Shown: positions 52,246 to 63,780 of the stretch, piece after piece | How the letters are laid out: every line of letters begins with the position of its first letter | How positions within the stretch are numbered: the first letter of the stretch is position 1 | DNA from: Palaemon carinicauda | Lineage: Eukaryota; Arthropoda; Malacostraca; Decapoda; Palaemonidae | DNA length: 64,000 bases | Reading direction: 5' to 3' | Assembly: GCF_036898095.1 (NCBI RefSeq) | Contig: NC_090761.1 | Location: forward strand, 43,564,454-43,628,453 | Position numbers and translations under genes: made by a program | Notes under the pieces: generated by a model | What the model was told of the DNA's origin: nothing | Seen by the model: only the letters and a program-made list of their open reading frames with translations | The model's database searches: none

Positions 52246-52900
52246 TTATGACTTCTCAAGGTTTACCATGATCCCCAGATTTTGGTAAAGCCTCAGAAGT
52301 CTGCTAGAATCAGCCAGTCGTCCAGATATTTTAGGAGTTGTATTCCGATTCTGTGAGCCCATGATGACACTAGGGCGAACACTTGTGAAGACCTGATATG
52401 CCATAGAAAGACTGAAGCACGACACATTGAACTGGTATTGTATCTGGTTAAACATGATTTTTAGATACTTCTTGAATATAAATGGACTGGGATCTGGAAG
52501 TATGCGTCCTTGAGATGCATTGTACACATGAAGTCCTGCTGTCTTATTGCTTGTCTCACCGTGTTGGCTGTCTCCATCTTGAAGGGTGTTTGACTGACAT
52601 ACCTGATCAAGGCCGAGAGATCGATTACTGGTCTCCAGCCTCCACGCCTTTTTCACAAGAGTCAACTGAAGAAGCCTGGAAGCACATCGAGGACCTCTTG
52701 GTGAGCACCCTTCTCCAATATGGTTTGGACTTTGGCCAGAAAGGCCAGCTCCTTTGCGGATCCCTTTGCATTAGAAGCTTATTGGGACTGGATCCTGAGT
52801 CTTCGGAGGGAGAGACTGAATGAACGGGACGCGATACCCTGAACGAATCACCTAAACCATCCAGGGTTTGGCCCCAATCTGCAGCCACCTTTGCAGGCAT
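52246..52900 (-). pseudogene. DIRS reverse transcriptase remnant, minus strand
   Basis: Minus-strand frames read LTLVKKAWRLETSNRSLGLD (counterpart of LFLVSKKTGGWRPVLDVSAL), then SPFIFKKYLKIMFNQIQYQF, CFSLSMAYQVFTS (counterpart of CFGLSTAPLVFTR) and LGIMVNLEKS (counterpart of LGLLVNLEKS). The YLDD motif is lost. Together with the minus-strand YR remnant to its left, it forms the RT-YR order of one minus-strand DIRS element. Confidence 0.72.
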
Positions 52901-53639
52901 CCTTGAACAGGTGGACATGTGGGAGGATTGCCTGTCCTAGCAAGATCGGCATCTGCCATATCAATTATTACCTTTCCCTCCACGGGGGGGATTTTGAACC
53001 TCTACAGTTGCCTTGTAAGGACTTCTAAGACATGCTTGGGCCCAACTGTTTTGGGACCCTACTCCATTTGTCAGCTATTTAGAAGAGGGTTGTTTCTTCT
53101 GTGGCGGAGGTTGATAGGGTCGTGATGTTAGGGCCCTTTAGAGGAGGGAGTCCTGGTTGGACTTCCTCCACCTCTCCACCACCTGCTTAACATCTTCCGG
53201 GTTGAAGAAAGAACTCCCCTCGTAGGAAGAGTTTGTCAACCTAAAAACGTTGGCTTATGGGAGCTGTCGATGTATCCTTTCGATGATCGAGTCCCTTCTC
53301 TTAAAGATGGTATTCGCCCCCAGGTTAACAACCCGGTGAGTTAGGAACTCGATCATCCTGGTGCTGGACATTAGGGAGATCTTCATCGAATTCCTTGTGG
53401 ACTCACGTGACTAGTCCTAAGATCTAATCAAGTAGCCCACAGATCCCAACCAGAGGTCCAGCCACGAAATATCCTGCATGGCATACTTCGTAACCTTCTC
53501 CTGGTTAATGGTGTCTGAGGCTGAGTACAAGACAGAGAGTCCCAACAATCTCTCGAAGGGGATGCCGCCTCGTTAGAGCCTCTATGGAGTGGGGGCGGGA
53601 CCAAATCACTAAAGGAAACAGTACTGTTATTTGAACCAG

Positions 53640-54630
53640 AAGGTTGACCTGGGTGTTAATAAGGTTGCTCTTCTCTCAGGGAGTCTCTCTTGCAACAGGT
53701 TGCAAAAGAGAATGTCTGGATACCTGTTTAGATCTTTGGCTTTGTCCATTAAGACTAAGTGGACTGTAAGTTGGTGTCATGGAAGGGGTATCCCTCCCCT
53801 TGATACTTCTATGGCAGCATTAGGGGTGTGCCTCGGTTGCCTTTGAGAGGAAAGCTTCTTTTGGTCTCGGCAATGAAAGGCCACCACTAGTCCCTGAGCC
53901 TTACCTTCAGACCAAAAGGAATTAACCTCTCCTTCATGTCAGCAATGCCCCTCCTCATACGGAGTTTCGAGCCTACAGTCCGTAGTCGTAACGGAAACTT
54001 CAATCCAGGACTCCAAGCAGTAGAAGTTCACCTGACCTTGTGTTGGCTTTGGCCAAGAGAGTCGGCGAACCCCATGGGACGCCCATAACCTCTCATTCAC
54101 GACGATGGGCCAAGTAATGTTCAACCTCGTTTCTGTCAGCTCAGATACCAGAATGTGGAACCTTTGGTCTAGGAGTCCTACACAGCATGACCAATGATCC
54201 AGATCAATGGTTACTATGCTAAAGAGAAACTGGAGACCCTACCTCTAGGAAACTACAAGAGCTCGCTCCCGAGTGTCAGCACTCTTCATCAGCTTGGGAA
54301 AGTCAAGAGAAAGATCACCAAGGACACATTCTAGTCTCGCATTCATTAGTTCATGCACCAAGCATCGAATCCTTTTCATTCTCCTCATAAAAGAGACTGA
54401 GAGCTCATAATGTTAGGGGCAGGAATACGACCTAGCATTTATAAGACTACTCTGTGATGCAGGCTTTGTCAGCGGGCATATAGAATCATCAAATGACCTT
54501 CACCACCCACTTCCTGCAAGACGTGACCCACAGGAACATGGAGACGTTCTCCATGGATCCAGTTGTGGCTACACAAAGGTTTGAAAACCTCTGGCTCATT
54601 GATGGACAAAGAGCAGATGAGGGAGGGTAG
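53640..54630 (+). pseudogene. Tyrosine recombinase remnant, plus strand
   Basis: Core-binding trace KWTVSWCHGRGIPPLDTSMA at 53750-53815 aligns with KWEVFRSWCKANSVSSTSTS of copy 4. LVLALAKRVGEPHGTPIT near 54036-54090 matches LVCLATAKRVSEIHAFSKN and keeps the Arg. The end (FLQDVTHRNMETFSMDPVVA, 54516-54580) matches the segment SFYLKDVQSLYENCYTLGPF, with His or Leu where the catalytic Tyr should be. Frames are broken. Confidence 0.68.
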
Positions 54631-55020
54631 AGTTTAACCATGGTTAAATCATGGATGAATGACTGTACTCTACAAAGCTGACCTCTACTATCTGCAGGTT
54701 GAACCATTTTCCTTGTGCAACTTGGTATAGATAGATATACTCGTTACGTACCCATACCCCGTGGCGAGGTGGGATTGGGTAATGTCCATGGTACCCTCGG
54801 AAGAGTCCGATGACTCTGAAAACTCATACCTGAACCAGTCACAGTGCTAATAAGACAGGCACACAGCTTGCCTAGGCCACAGAACATGTATAGCATAGTT
54901 TTTGCGAGGTGCAGGGTTTCCACCAATTTTGTGCAAAACATTCAAAGGGGATAACCCTGTGTCAAAGCCAAAAGGCCAGTTGCCATGGACTTCCACCCTC
55001 TAAAGGGTAAGTCAACCCCT

Positions 55021-55360
55021 GTAAATAGTGTTGGATTGTATTTAGTGATGGAACAAATGACAAATTTGGAATTAATTTGTATTTTTCCTAACAATACAAA
55101 CCTGTAGCTATTTATACAATTTGGCCCCCCAGCACCAATCCCCCCTTGAAGTCTTACCTCCAAGCAAAGTGTGGTTCACCATTCACAGTTCAGGTGTGTG
55201 AGTGAGTGGGGTAACTACTACCCCCACCTCTTCCTCGGATGAGGTGGATGGTTAACCCTCGCATAAAAGTCTAATGGCTTGTCTTTCAGCTGTGCCAAAA
55301 GTAATATCCCTATAAATAGCTTTAGGTTTGTATTGTTAGGAAAAATGCAAATTACTTTAC
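55021..55360 (+). repeat. ICR and right inverted repeat of family B DIRS
   Basis: ICR-like segment 55021-55118 contains GTAAATAGTGTTGGATTGTA, a central core with CAAATTTGGAATTAATTTG, then AACAATACAAACCTGTAGC. The right terminus at 55311-55355 (ATAAATAGCTTTAGGTTTGT, then ATTGTTAGGAAAAATGCAAA) is the reverse complement of the second half. It follows the plus-strand YR remnant in the expected order. Confidence 0.65.
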
Positions 55361-55370
55361 AATTTGTCAT

Positions 55371-55944
55371 ATTAGATTAATTATTTCAGTACTTACCTGG
55401 ATTTCTTGCAAGTTCCCACCAGTCTTCCAACTCCTATTAACTAGGATTTTTATGTTTAATTGTTTATACTAAGGAAGAATGAAAAAGCAAAATATTGGTG
55501 GCTTGAAGAGGACTGTTTACATAATTACCACTGTATTCACCTCTGCCTCTTTTCAGTTGTAATAAAGGATTTTGGTGTACATCATGGTAAAGTTGTTTTA
55601 GTATTTTTTATAGTTTGTCTAAAGCTTTTCATTAATTGAATGAATGGTACAGGAATTTCAGATAAGTCTTGAAATTTTTATTTAAGATTTATTTTTGTTT
55701 TAAGGATTTTCCACCATCTTGCCCTATTGCAGATTGACCATAAGCGTAGCATGAACTTGTCTACTCTCTCCATTTATATATACCATCACTTGGGGCAAGT
55801 CTGAATTCAGAATTTCACCACAGAAGAATATTAATCAATTTCTAAGGTAAACTCTTAAAAACCGTAACGACTACTGAATGAGAATTCATCCTTCCCAGTA
55901 GTGTCAATTTGGTTGATGATATTAATTTTTTTCCATTTTTATAG
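55371..55944. other. End of intron 5, no feature
   Basis: AT-rich intron sequence leading to the acceptor at 55943-55944. Confidence 0.5.
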
Positions 55945-56061
55945 GATGGTGAAGGGGACTGGGACGTGAACCAAGTTATCAACAAAGTTAACAAATTGCA
56001 TGAAGTGTTTGGCAGTGTTGCATTGGATGATGTTCCCTCACAAAGCTTGAAATCACCAGAG
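55945..56061 (+). CDS. RO60: RO60 exon, TROVE domain (last in window)
   Basis: Follows a TTTTATAG acceptor and ends at CCAGAG before GTACGT. It encodes 39 residues (WDVNQVINKVNKLHEVFG and SQSLKSPE), aligning with vertebrate ELEVIHLIEEHRLVREHL through HLKSKE. The expected next exon would start with residues similar to VWKALLQEMP, but it is not found before 64000, so the intron continues past the window and the vWFA domain is not present here. Confidence 0.87.
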
Positions 56062-57850
56062 GTACGTTGGTGGTATTCCTTTGATTATTATTTATTTGTT
56101 ATTATGTCTCAAATAATCTCATTCTGTTGTACAGTGCAGCCTTTTTTCATTCAATTTCAATTTATCTCTAACATTCTCACTATTACAGTGTCCCTTTTCC
56201 CACAGTGTAAAATTGCCTTTTGTTTGACCCAAACAGTATTAATAAAGGGGTTTGGGCATCCCCTATTACCTTTACTTTCAATCCATTGATTTCTCTTCTC
56301 TGATTTTTGTTGACAATCTTCTTTACCGATCATTAAAATTTTCAGTGAACTGAATTCTTAGTTGTTGGATTGGAATACTCCCAGATATTTTTTAATACAC
56401 AAATAGTGAAATGAGGATGGACATGAATTTTTCACTGATAAAACTTGATAGTACCTGATATGGGCGAGTGTTACGTTCAAGTATCGTACATGATGTAGAT
56501 TATGCAAATCTACTAAAAAGGTTTACTAAATAATAGCAAAACAATAGCAGCAAATGAAAATGATAGCCAGCCAACATAAAATATAACTATATGTAAGATT
56601 TAATATAGATATTTACAGTATTATACAAGATCCACCGAATACTCACGGTACACCAGAAACATTAATAATATGGAAAGTTCTCACGCAGAAGTAGGTCTTG
56701 AGTTGACTTCACAAACTTCTATGCAGTGAGAGACAGACGACATTTCTTAGTTTCAGATATACAGTAAAAGGTTGATATGTAGGATCACAGCTTCTGATGT
56801 TGAAACAGATGAATTTTTAAATTCTTCAAGATATTCTATAGTTGTGTGTAGTCACTAATTTTCCGAGTCACAGATGGTGTAGCTTGGAGAATGTCTCCAA
56901 GCACCAGAGGTTTATTAGTCTAATCTCTCCCCTCTCGTTCGTTACCTGTCCTTTATAAATGAGAGACCAAAACTCCCAAATGTTCCTTTCGGACGAGACG
57001 CTCCCTGGACTAGCATTACCCAACATGACGCCTTGGGTCAGACCCACTCTAGAATCATCCTGTATAGCTCACGCCCATCAGACGGCTGGCGCCGAAGTAG
57101 AATCTAGAAGTCTCATAGAAAAGAACAGCGATATTTTTGAGTTACAATTACATTAACATATATAAAAAATTGTTTTTTTGGGCTCAAGCCATGTCGTCCT
57201 GATGGAAGGTTCCTATAAGTAGCTTTCTAAGGGATATTTGCTACAGTGATATTCCTAGAGAATTTACCTTCAAGTCTCCAGAATTCTAACTCCTGGCACA
57301 AATATCCTTAAAATTTCTCTTAAGGATATCGCATAAATCAGGGGACGTATATCTTGATACGACACATAGCGATCTTCACCCTGAATAGCGTTTTCGCTTC
57401 GAGGGGGAAAGTGGCAAAAATAGAAGGGGAGTCGTTATCAAGGTACCCTTCCTCCCGTACTACTATTGAGTATCTAGATGGTGCTGTATCCAAGATGGCG
57501 CGTCATTCCTATTATTGTAGCGGTTTCGCATGGTGGTTTTCCCTGTTGGTCTATCGTATACGCTCTCTTTTCGTTGATTTATCATGCAATCACCTGCCTC
57601 TTCTGCCTCTGGAAATTTGAGTATTTGATCTTTACAGTGTATAATTTTTAGCTCCTGCTTCACTGTGAAATTAGAGGAATTTTAAGTGTTTGGAGCTTAG
57701 CCGATCACCGGAGGTGCCATGGGCGCTGTCGTTCATAACGCATGTGTTATTTAGTTAGTCGAACGACATTCCCGGTTGTAATAGCATTTATATTTTGAGT
57801 CTATTCAATTAAAGTATTACTGGGATGATATATATGTCGAATGTATTCTT
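56062..57850. other. Start of intron 6, no gene recognised
   Basis: No RO60 exon and no identified element. Short plus-strand frames (for example 56959-57156 and 57354-57620) show no family signature. Confidence 0.4.
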
Positions 57851-57851
57851 T

Positions 57852-58145
57852 AGAGTTTCGGCGATTTAGGTAACCAAACCTCGCTCGCGCTAGGCTACCT
57901 AGTCTACGCGCTTCAGTTTACTTTCATGCATAATATAAGTCTACTTTCCTAGTGGTAATAGCATTAATAAAATATAAGCTATTTAGGTACATTATACTCG
58001 TAAAGATTTATACATAACATTGCATACATTTCCTATTGATCGTATACGTTAGAGTTTCGGTGATATAGGTAACCGGAGTCTCACCCTGCGCTAGGCTAGA
58101 GAGCCTATGTGCTTTAGTATACTTTCATACATGTTCCCGGTTTAC
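57852..58145. repeat. Tandem duplication of about 195 bp
   Basis: The block with AGAGTTTCGGCGATTTAGGT, CGCTAGGCTA and TACTTTCATGCAT appears at 57852-57945 and again at 58047-58140 with modest divergence. Non-coding. Confidence 0.75.
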
Positions 58146-58358
58146 CCTTGTGTATCGTTTTATTAATTCAGGCAGAGATAGATATCTCCTAGAATTATTA
58201 TATTCAGTCTTTGCTGACGGCAGAGCAGCAGGGTGAGTAGTCACTCCCCTGCCGGCTTCTGCTGCCGGCATAGGAGGCTATGCCTCCCTAAGCCGCACTT
58301 GAAGTAGTTGTATGATGCCGCCACCTTCTCCCCTGCGGTCTAGAAGACTAGTCCTGTG

Positions 58359-58600
58359 TTGGCAGACCCTAGGCTGAAGAATAGACATTCCTCTGCCGCC
58401 TAGGATAGCGCCGACACTGAAACGATGTTTCTTCCCTGTTGAGAGACGGCGGCAATTCCCTTGCCGCCTCCTCTTAACACCCTTTCGGCAGACCCTAGGC
58501 TGAGGAATAGATATTCTTCTGCCGCCTAGGATGGCGCCGATATTGAAACAGAGTTTCTTCTTTGTGTGGTAGGGGCGGCAACCCTGCCGCCTTCTTCCAC
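58359..58600. repeat. Tandem duplication, GC-rich, about 130 bp unit
   Basis: The block GGCAGACCCTAGGCTGA through CCGCCTAGGATGGCGCCGA occurs at 58359-58470 and 58490-58600. The surrounding 58200-58920 is unusually GC-rich for the window, with repeated GCCGCC and GGCGGC stretches. Its origin is unknown. Confidence 0.75.
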
Positions 58601-60119
58601 ACTTTATACAGGACCCTTTTCTCTGCCCCCTCTGTCCTTTAGCGATGGCCTAGCCATCGCAACCCTTTGGCCGTCGTCCTGCAATCTCACCGCTTGCTGG
58701 CGGGTTGTGGGGCCGCCCGGGGCTGCCACATAGCAGCTGTTTAGTCGCTCAGTCTTCCCTTATGGACGCAAGGCTCCGGGAAAAGCTGTGGCGGCTGCCG
58801 GTGGGAGACCCCTATTCTGTTGAGTATTTTTCAGTTCGCCGGTTGGGCTGGTGCCGCCAGGTACTACCCCAACGCCGGCTGGATCGTTCCGCCAGGTGCT
58901 AGCCTAGCCGGCAACTTGGCGGCTAAACTACAGTATATGATTATACTGTAGCCAGTATATTTGCAATATAGATCATATAGTATATATTATACAGTAGTTA
59001 TTTTCCAACATTCACTGTGTTTCCTTGCACAGTCTATTGTTGAGACCAGTTTTATATTGAAGGAAAAGATTTCTCTCAACAGACTGATAGATGATCAGTT
59101 ACCATTTACCCCCCATTATTAAAACCTTGGGAAAGGCCAGTGTTAAGTTACACTTATCTACCCCTAGGGGTTAGAACCTTTCCCTTGGGTTTCCTGAATA
59201 GGAAAACTCTAGGTTTTATGAATAGTACTTACCTGGCAGTTATATATATATAGCTGATATCTCTAAATCGACAGAATTTTTCAAAACGAGGCAACCGCCT
59301 TGTGGTGGTTGGGAGGTAGGTGGTAACACCCGTCACAGGGTGGTCCAAGGAATCATTCCCGTGTCCAAGACTTCAGTTCATCTCTGCCGGCTGGATCGAA
59401 AACATCGTCGGTCCACCATTGAGAGTTTTTCGAATCTTTTTCCCTTCGCTTTTTTGGACTTCGTTTGGTGAAGTACACTGATTTAGGGTTTTGGCAATCG
59501 TGTCTTATTATTATTTACTTTGTTTATCATGAGTGATAACTTAATTTTCGTGTTTGTGCGAGTGATGTATGCAAGGTGAGGTTACCGAAAGTGTCGGTTG
59601 TTCCTCACAGTTTGTATGCAGAGGTTTTGTTTGTGCACTACATTTTAGGTGCAAAGTTTTTAATCCTGATGACGGAAATACGTTCCGGCAACTCTATGAC
59701 GTCACAGTCGTGTGACGTAATCTTCATGTATGTCTTGCAAATTCTCTTTATTTGTTTTATGCAAAGAATGGGAGGAATTCCACGTATATAAGTTTTTTAA
59801 CTTTTAATGTAAAATTTTAAAGGAATATTTGTCCATTTGGTATTCGTTCTTTAAATCATCGATCTAATTTCATAAATTAAATAGAACTAGCGTGTGGTTA
59901 ATTTACGCTGTTACTCGTTACTATCGGTGCAGTCCCAACATGCCTTGGTAGCATTCTTTTCGATATGGGAATTAAAGTGTTGGCTATTATTCTCCAACAA
60001 CAACTATATGGAAATTCTAGTTTTAGTAGCATTTTCATTTATATGTTCCTATTGTTTACATTTATATATATATATAGATACGTTATTGCTATTTCTGTTC
60101 ATTTTAATCTTTAACGTAT

Positions 60120-60312
60120 AACTTTCCCGGCGTTTGTATGTAACTACCGGGTAGGTATTTATGACATTTAATTTTACCGGTGGTTATATGTAACTACCGG
60201 GTGAGTGTCTTCAACATCTATTTTTAATCTCAACTATTGCCCGGTGGTTTTTTCTTTTTGTGACCGCCGGGTAAGTATGTTTGAAAGTTTATTTTATTAT
60301 GGAAATGTCAGT
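60120..60312. repeat. Three tandem DIRS right-end-like motifs
   Basis: ACTACCGGGTAGGTAT, ACTACCGGGTGAGTGT and ACCGCCGGGTAAGTATGTTT occur at 60144, 60195 and 60268. The last continues into GAAAGTTTATTTTATTATGG, close to the right tip of copies 1-5. This may mark the end of a nested short DIRS derivative (59228-60312) or repeated terminal modules. Confidence 0.5.
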
Positions 60313-60924
60313 TTAATATTTTATAAAAATATTTTGTTACAGTTTATATAGCAAGTACTAGAGACGATTTTGCTTTCTCATTCAAGCCCGTGGCAGAAGA
60401 ATAAGTTCTCTCACAACGGGCAGGACTAATTATGGTTTTTTGTGTAAGAGTTTAATAGTGCAAGTTTTCAGTGCTAAATTAGGCATTGGATTCTTTCAGC
60501 ACAGGGACGTTGTTTTCCTAGCCTTAGACCTCTTCCAAGCTCCCCGACCCATGGGAGAAGGAACATCGATCGGCGAAAGGAAACGAGAGGCGTTAGCTCA
60601 CGAGCAAAAGCCCTCGCGAGCGTTCCTGTTAACGTTCCCAAGAATGCTCGCCCTTGCCATGGGAAAGCAAAGAGCGTTGAACGTTAAGATTCTTACACTG
60701 CTTTTAGAGTTTTGCATTGCATCACTTTTGATTTTAATGGCAATACTTTAAGTCATAGATATTCGCTGCTAATATCAATGCTTACAAACCATCATTGACT
60801 CGGTTTTTGTCCCAGAGCGCCAGTCGGCCTTATGAACCCTCTGGTTGGAACCGAACGCGCCGAGCGGAATAATGAATATCATTTTGCCTTAACGCTCGGC
60901 GCTAAGTCTTTCAAGACAGGACGA

Positions 60925-61644
60925 ATGCAGCCTCGTCTTTCAGGGCAAATGCAGCCTCGTCTTTCAGGGCGAATGCAGCCTCGTCTTTCAGGACGAATGC
61001 TGCCTCGTCTTTCAGGACTGATGCAGCCTCGTCTTTCAGGGCGAATGCTGCCTCGTCTTTCAGGGCGAATGCTGCCTCGTCTGTCAGGACGAATGCAGCC
61101 TCGTCTTTCAGGGCGAATGCAGCCTCGTCTTTCAGGGCGAATGCTGCCTCGTCTTTCAGGACGAATGCAGCCTCGTCTTTCAGGGCGAATGCAGCCTCGT
61201 CTTTCAGGACGAATGCTGCCTCGTCTTTCAGGACTAATGCAGCCTCGTCTTTCAGGACGAATGCTGCCTCGTCTTTCAGGGCGAATGCTGCCTCGTCTTT
61301 CAGGGCGAATGCAGCCTCGTCTTTCAGGGCGAATGCAGCCTCGTCTTTCAGGACGAATGCTGCCTCGTCTTTCAGGACGAATGCTGCCTCGTCTTTCAGG
61401 ACTAATGCAGCCTCGTCTTTCAGGACGAATGCTGCCTCGTCTTTCAGGACTAATGCTGCCTCGTCTTTCAGGACTAATGCAGCCTCGTCTTTCAGGGCGA
61501 ATGCTGCCTCGTCTTTCAGGGCGAATGCAGCCTCGTCTTTCAGGGCGAATGCAGCCTCGTCTTTCAGGGCGAATGCAGCCTCGTCTTTCAGGGCGAATGC
61601 AGCCTCGTCTTTCAGGACTAATGCAGCCTCGTCTTTCAGGGCTT
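60925..61644. repeat. 24-bp minisatellite, about 30 units
   Basis: The unit is GCAGCCTCGTCTTTCAGGRC plus RAAT (two main variants, GCAGCC and GCTGCC). Since 24 is a multiple of three, frames stay open on both strands (plus: MQPRLSGR; minus: DEAAFALK). I treat both as repeat-generated, not as genes. Confidence 0.97.
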
Positions 61645-61653
61645 TCGGGGCGA

Positions 61654-62150
61654 GGGCAGCCTCGTCTTTCGGGGCGAGGGCAGCCTCGTCCTTCGGGGCG
61701 AGGGCAGCCTCGTCCTTCGGGGCGATGGCAGCCTCGTCCTTCGGGGCGAGGGCAGCCTCGTCCTTCGGGGCGAGGGCAGCCTCGTCCTTCGGGGCGAGGG
61801 CAGCCTCGTCCTTCGGGGCGAGGGCAGCCTCGTCCTTCGGGGCGAGGGCAGCCTCGTCCTTCGGGGCGAGGGCAGCCTCGTCCTTCGGGGCGAGGGCAGC
61901 CTCGTCCTTCGGGGCGAGGGCAGCCTCGTCCTTCGGGGCGAGGGCAGCCTCGTCCTTCGGGGCGAGGGCAGCCTCGTCCTTCGGGGCGAGGGCAGCCTCG
62001 TCCTTCGGGGCGAGGGCAGCCTCGTCCTTCGGGGCGAGGGCAGCCTCGTCCTTCGGGGCGAGGGCAGCCTCGTCCTTCGGGGCGAGGGCAGCCTCGTCCT
62101 TCGGGGCGAGGGCAGCCTCGTCCTTCGGGGCGAGGGCAGCCTCGTCCTGT
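61654..62150. repeat. 24-bp minisatellite, second array, about 20 units
   Basis: The unit GGGCAGCCTCGTCCTTCGGG plus GCGA is a GC-richer derivative of the first array. Units are almost identical, suggesting recent expansion. Plus-strand reading GQPRPSGR, minus-strand DEAALAPK. Confidence 0.97.
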
Positions 62151-62343
62151 CTTATCAGATCTTTGTCAAGGATGACTTTAGTGATCACTTTTCTCCTGTT
62201 GAATTGTTTGAGGTTAACAGAAGGAGAGGATCCTAAGTTCTGTTGCTCCATGTTCCCCACCCTCTTGAGTTTTCACGTGGTCATTAATGGAGCTTTAAGA
62301 ATATATTAATTTTTGTTTCTTAAAACACAAACCTTTGATAACT

Positions 62344-62990
62344 AACAACAGTAGGAGCCAGACTTTGCTACTTCTGGCGAGCCTGGGAGAGGAGAGGAGC
62401 AGACCTTTGGTCCGTGTTTTTACTAGGATGGATGCGAAATCTTTTTCCTAGTGAATCCTCCTTTGTTAGTTACTCTGATAAGACTTTTCTACCTAACCGA
62501 CTTTGCAACTTCAATGTCTCTCTTTTGGGAGAGGGAGTCTTTTGTCCGGTCCTGGACGTAAATGCTCTTTACGCCTTCGTTCAGAAGTCAAAGTTCTCCA
62601 TGGAGACATCAAAATCTTTGGAGAAGAGGGGAGCAGACCTTTGGTCAGTACTTCTTCTGAAGGAAGATTACTTTTTCCTTTTATAGGGAAACCTCCTTTA
62701 GTTTTTAGCTACAACGATTCTCTCTCCCAGTTCTAGAGAGGAGTCTAAGTGGCAGGCTATGCAATCAAACTTTATCTGAGGTTTGTTTACAAGGAAGAAC
62801 GGGTGTAGAATGGGTCAGTTTCGGCGTGTGTTTTGGTCTCAGCTCCGCCCCTCTCATGTTCACGTAACTTTTGCTTTATGTAGCGGAATACTGTCTCTGG
62901 AGAAATCAGAGCGTCCCTGTATCTGGATTTTTAGATAACGTTGAGCCTATCAAATAATTAGGTCTTCCTGTCAACAAGAAGAGTCTTCTG
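62344..62990 (+). pseudogene. Scrambled RT remnant of family C
   Basis: The piece at 62350-62410 matches the start of RT (gagccagac..cttctggc..gcctgggag in copy 3, 22227-22265). 62525-62625 matches the VLDVSALNVFVTK to FSMETTKS region. 62630-62760 then returns to an earlier RT position (GADAQSVKLL to SPRYREE). 62810-62940 matches FRALCFGLSTAPL to ASLYLDDW. The order shows an internal duplication or rearrangement. Frames are broken. Confidence 0.65.
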
Positions 62991-63036
62991 ACACCAGGAT
63001 GCTCAGCACCTTGTCTTTTAGAACGTTCAGCGTCTC

Positions 63037-63190
63037 GCTCTGTTAACCTCTCGGCTCCACGTCTTACAGGCTCCACGTCTTACAGGCTCCACGTCTTACA
63101 GGACTTTTGGCACCACGTCTTACAGGACTATCGGCGCCTCGTCTTACAGGACGATCGGCGCCTCGTCTTTCAGGACGCTCGATGTCGAAG
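63037..63190. repeat. Small array of the same CCTCGTCTT-type unit
   Basis: Units of 18 and 24 bases (GGCTCCACGTCTTACA; then GGCGCCTCGTCTTTCAGGAC) repeated about seven times. Clearly related to the minisatellite 900 bases upstream. Confidence 0.8.
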
Positions 63191-63197
63191 TTCTAGC

Positions 63198-63779
63198 ATG
63201 AGGCATGACTTTGAACATGAGAATCTAGGACTTCGTGATGACACTAGTCGAGATCAAGGACGCCTTCGTTCTGATTTCTTGGATCTAGAAAGGAGGTTTG
63301 TTCTAGGGCAAGAAACATCGGGGCAAACATGCTCAGCAGGAAGAGACTTGTTTTTCCCTCAGAATGGTCTCTCAACCCGCAAGTCTGTCAGTCTCTGGAT
63401 GTTGTGGGGCAGACCTGTAACAGACCTTTTTGCCTCCAACTGGAAGAAGAGGATCCCCTACTGCTGCTCCCTAGTCCCGGACGAGGAAGCTGTAGCAGTG
63501 GACTCCTTCCTGATGGATTGGACGGGGGTGGACATATTTGCGTTGCCCCCGTTCGAGATCATCAATCTGGTCTTCAGGAAATTCGCTCTCCTCGATTCGG
63601 GGCGAATGATCCTAGCGGCTCCATTCTGGCCTGCAAGGGAATGGTTTTCGGAAGTGATGGGCATGTTGATGGACTCCCCAAGAAGACTTCGGCAAGTCCA
63701 GATCTTCTCAAACAGCCCCACTTCGAGAGGTATCATCTTACCCCCCTTGCTCTCAACTGACTTCCTTCAGACTGACTAG
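63198..63779 (+). pseudogene. RNase H end and MT-like block of family C DIRS
   Basis: Open frame of 193 codons. After a divergent start, residues from about 63 match family A well: SLWMLWGRPVTDLFASNWKK, DSFLMDWTGVDIFALPPFEI and LAAPFWPAREWFSEVMGML, equivalent to LWATWGQPTIDLFATS, DAFLLDWSHLDLYAFPPFKI and LVAPLWPAREWF. Conservation of the FPPF and PxWPAREWF motifs in a distant family suggests this block has a function. The frame ends at TAG 63777-63779. Confidence 0.72.
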
Positions 63780-63780
63780 A

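Noticed and set aside
56959..57620. Next RO60 exon in intron 6
   Set aside because: No sequence resembling the expected VWKALL continuation or later TROVE or vWFA motifs was found up to 64000.
59228..60312. Complete short DIRS-derived element (about 1.1 kb)
   Set aside because: The left tip and three right-tip-like motifs are there, but gag, RT and YR traces of the same orientation follow immediately, so a longer decayed element is at least as likely. The boundary is left open.
60832..62260. Large open frames of about 447-449 codons on both strands
   Set aside because: They are made by 24-bp tandem repeats, whose length keeps all phases open. The 8-residue unit has no domain and both strands are open over the same bases.
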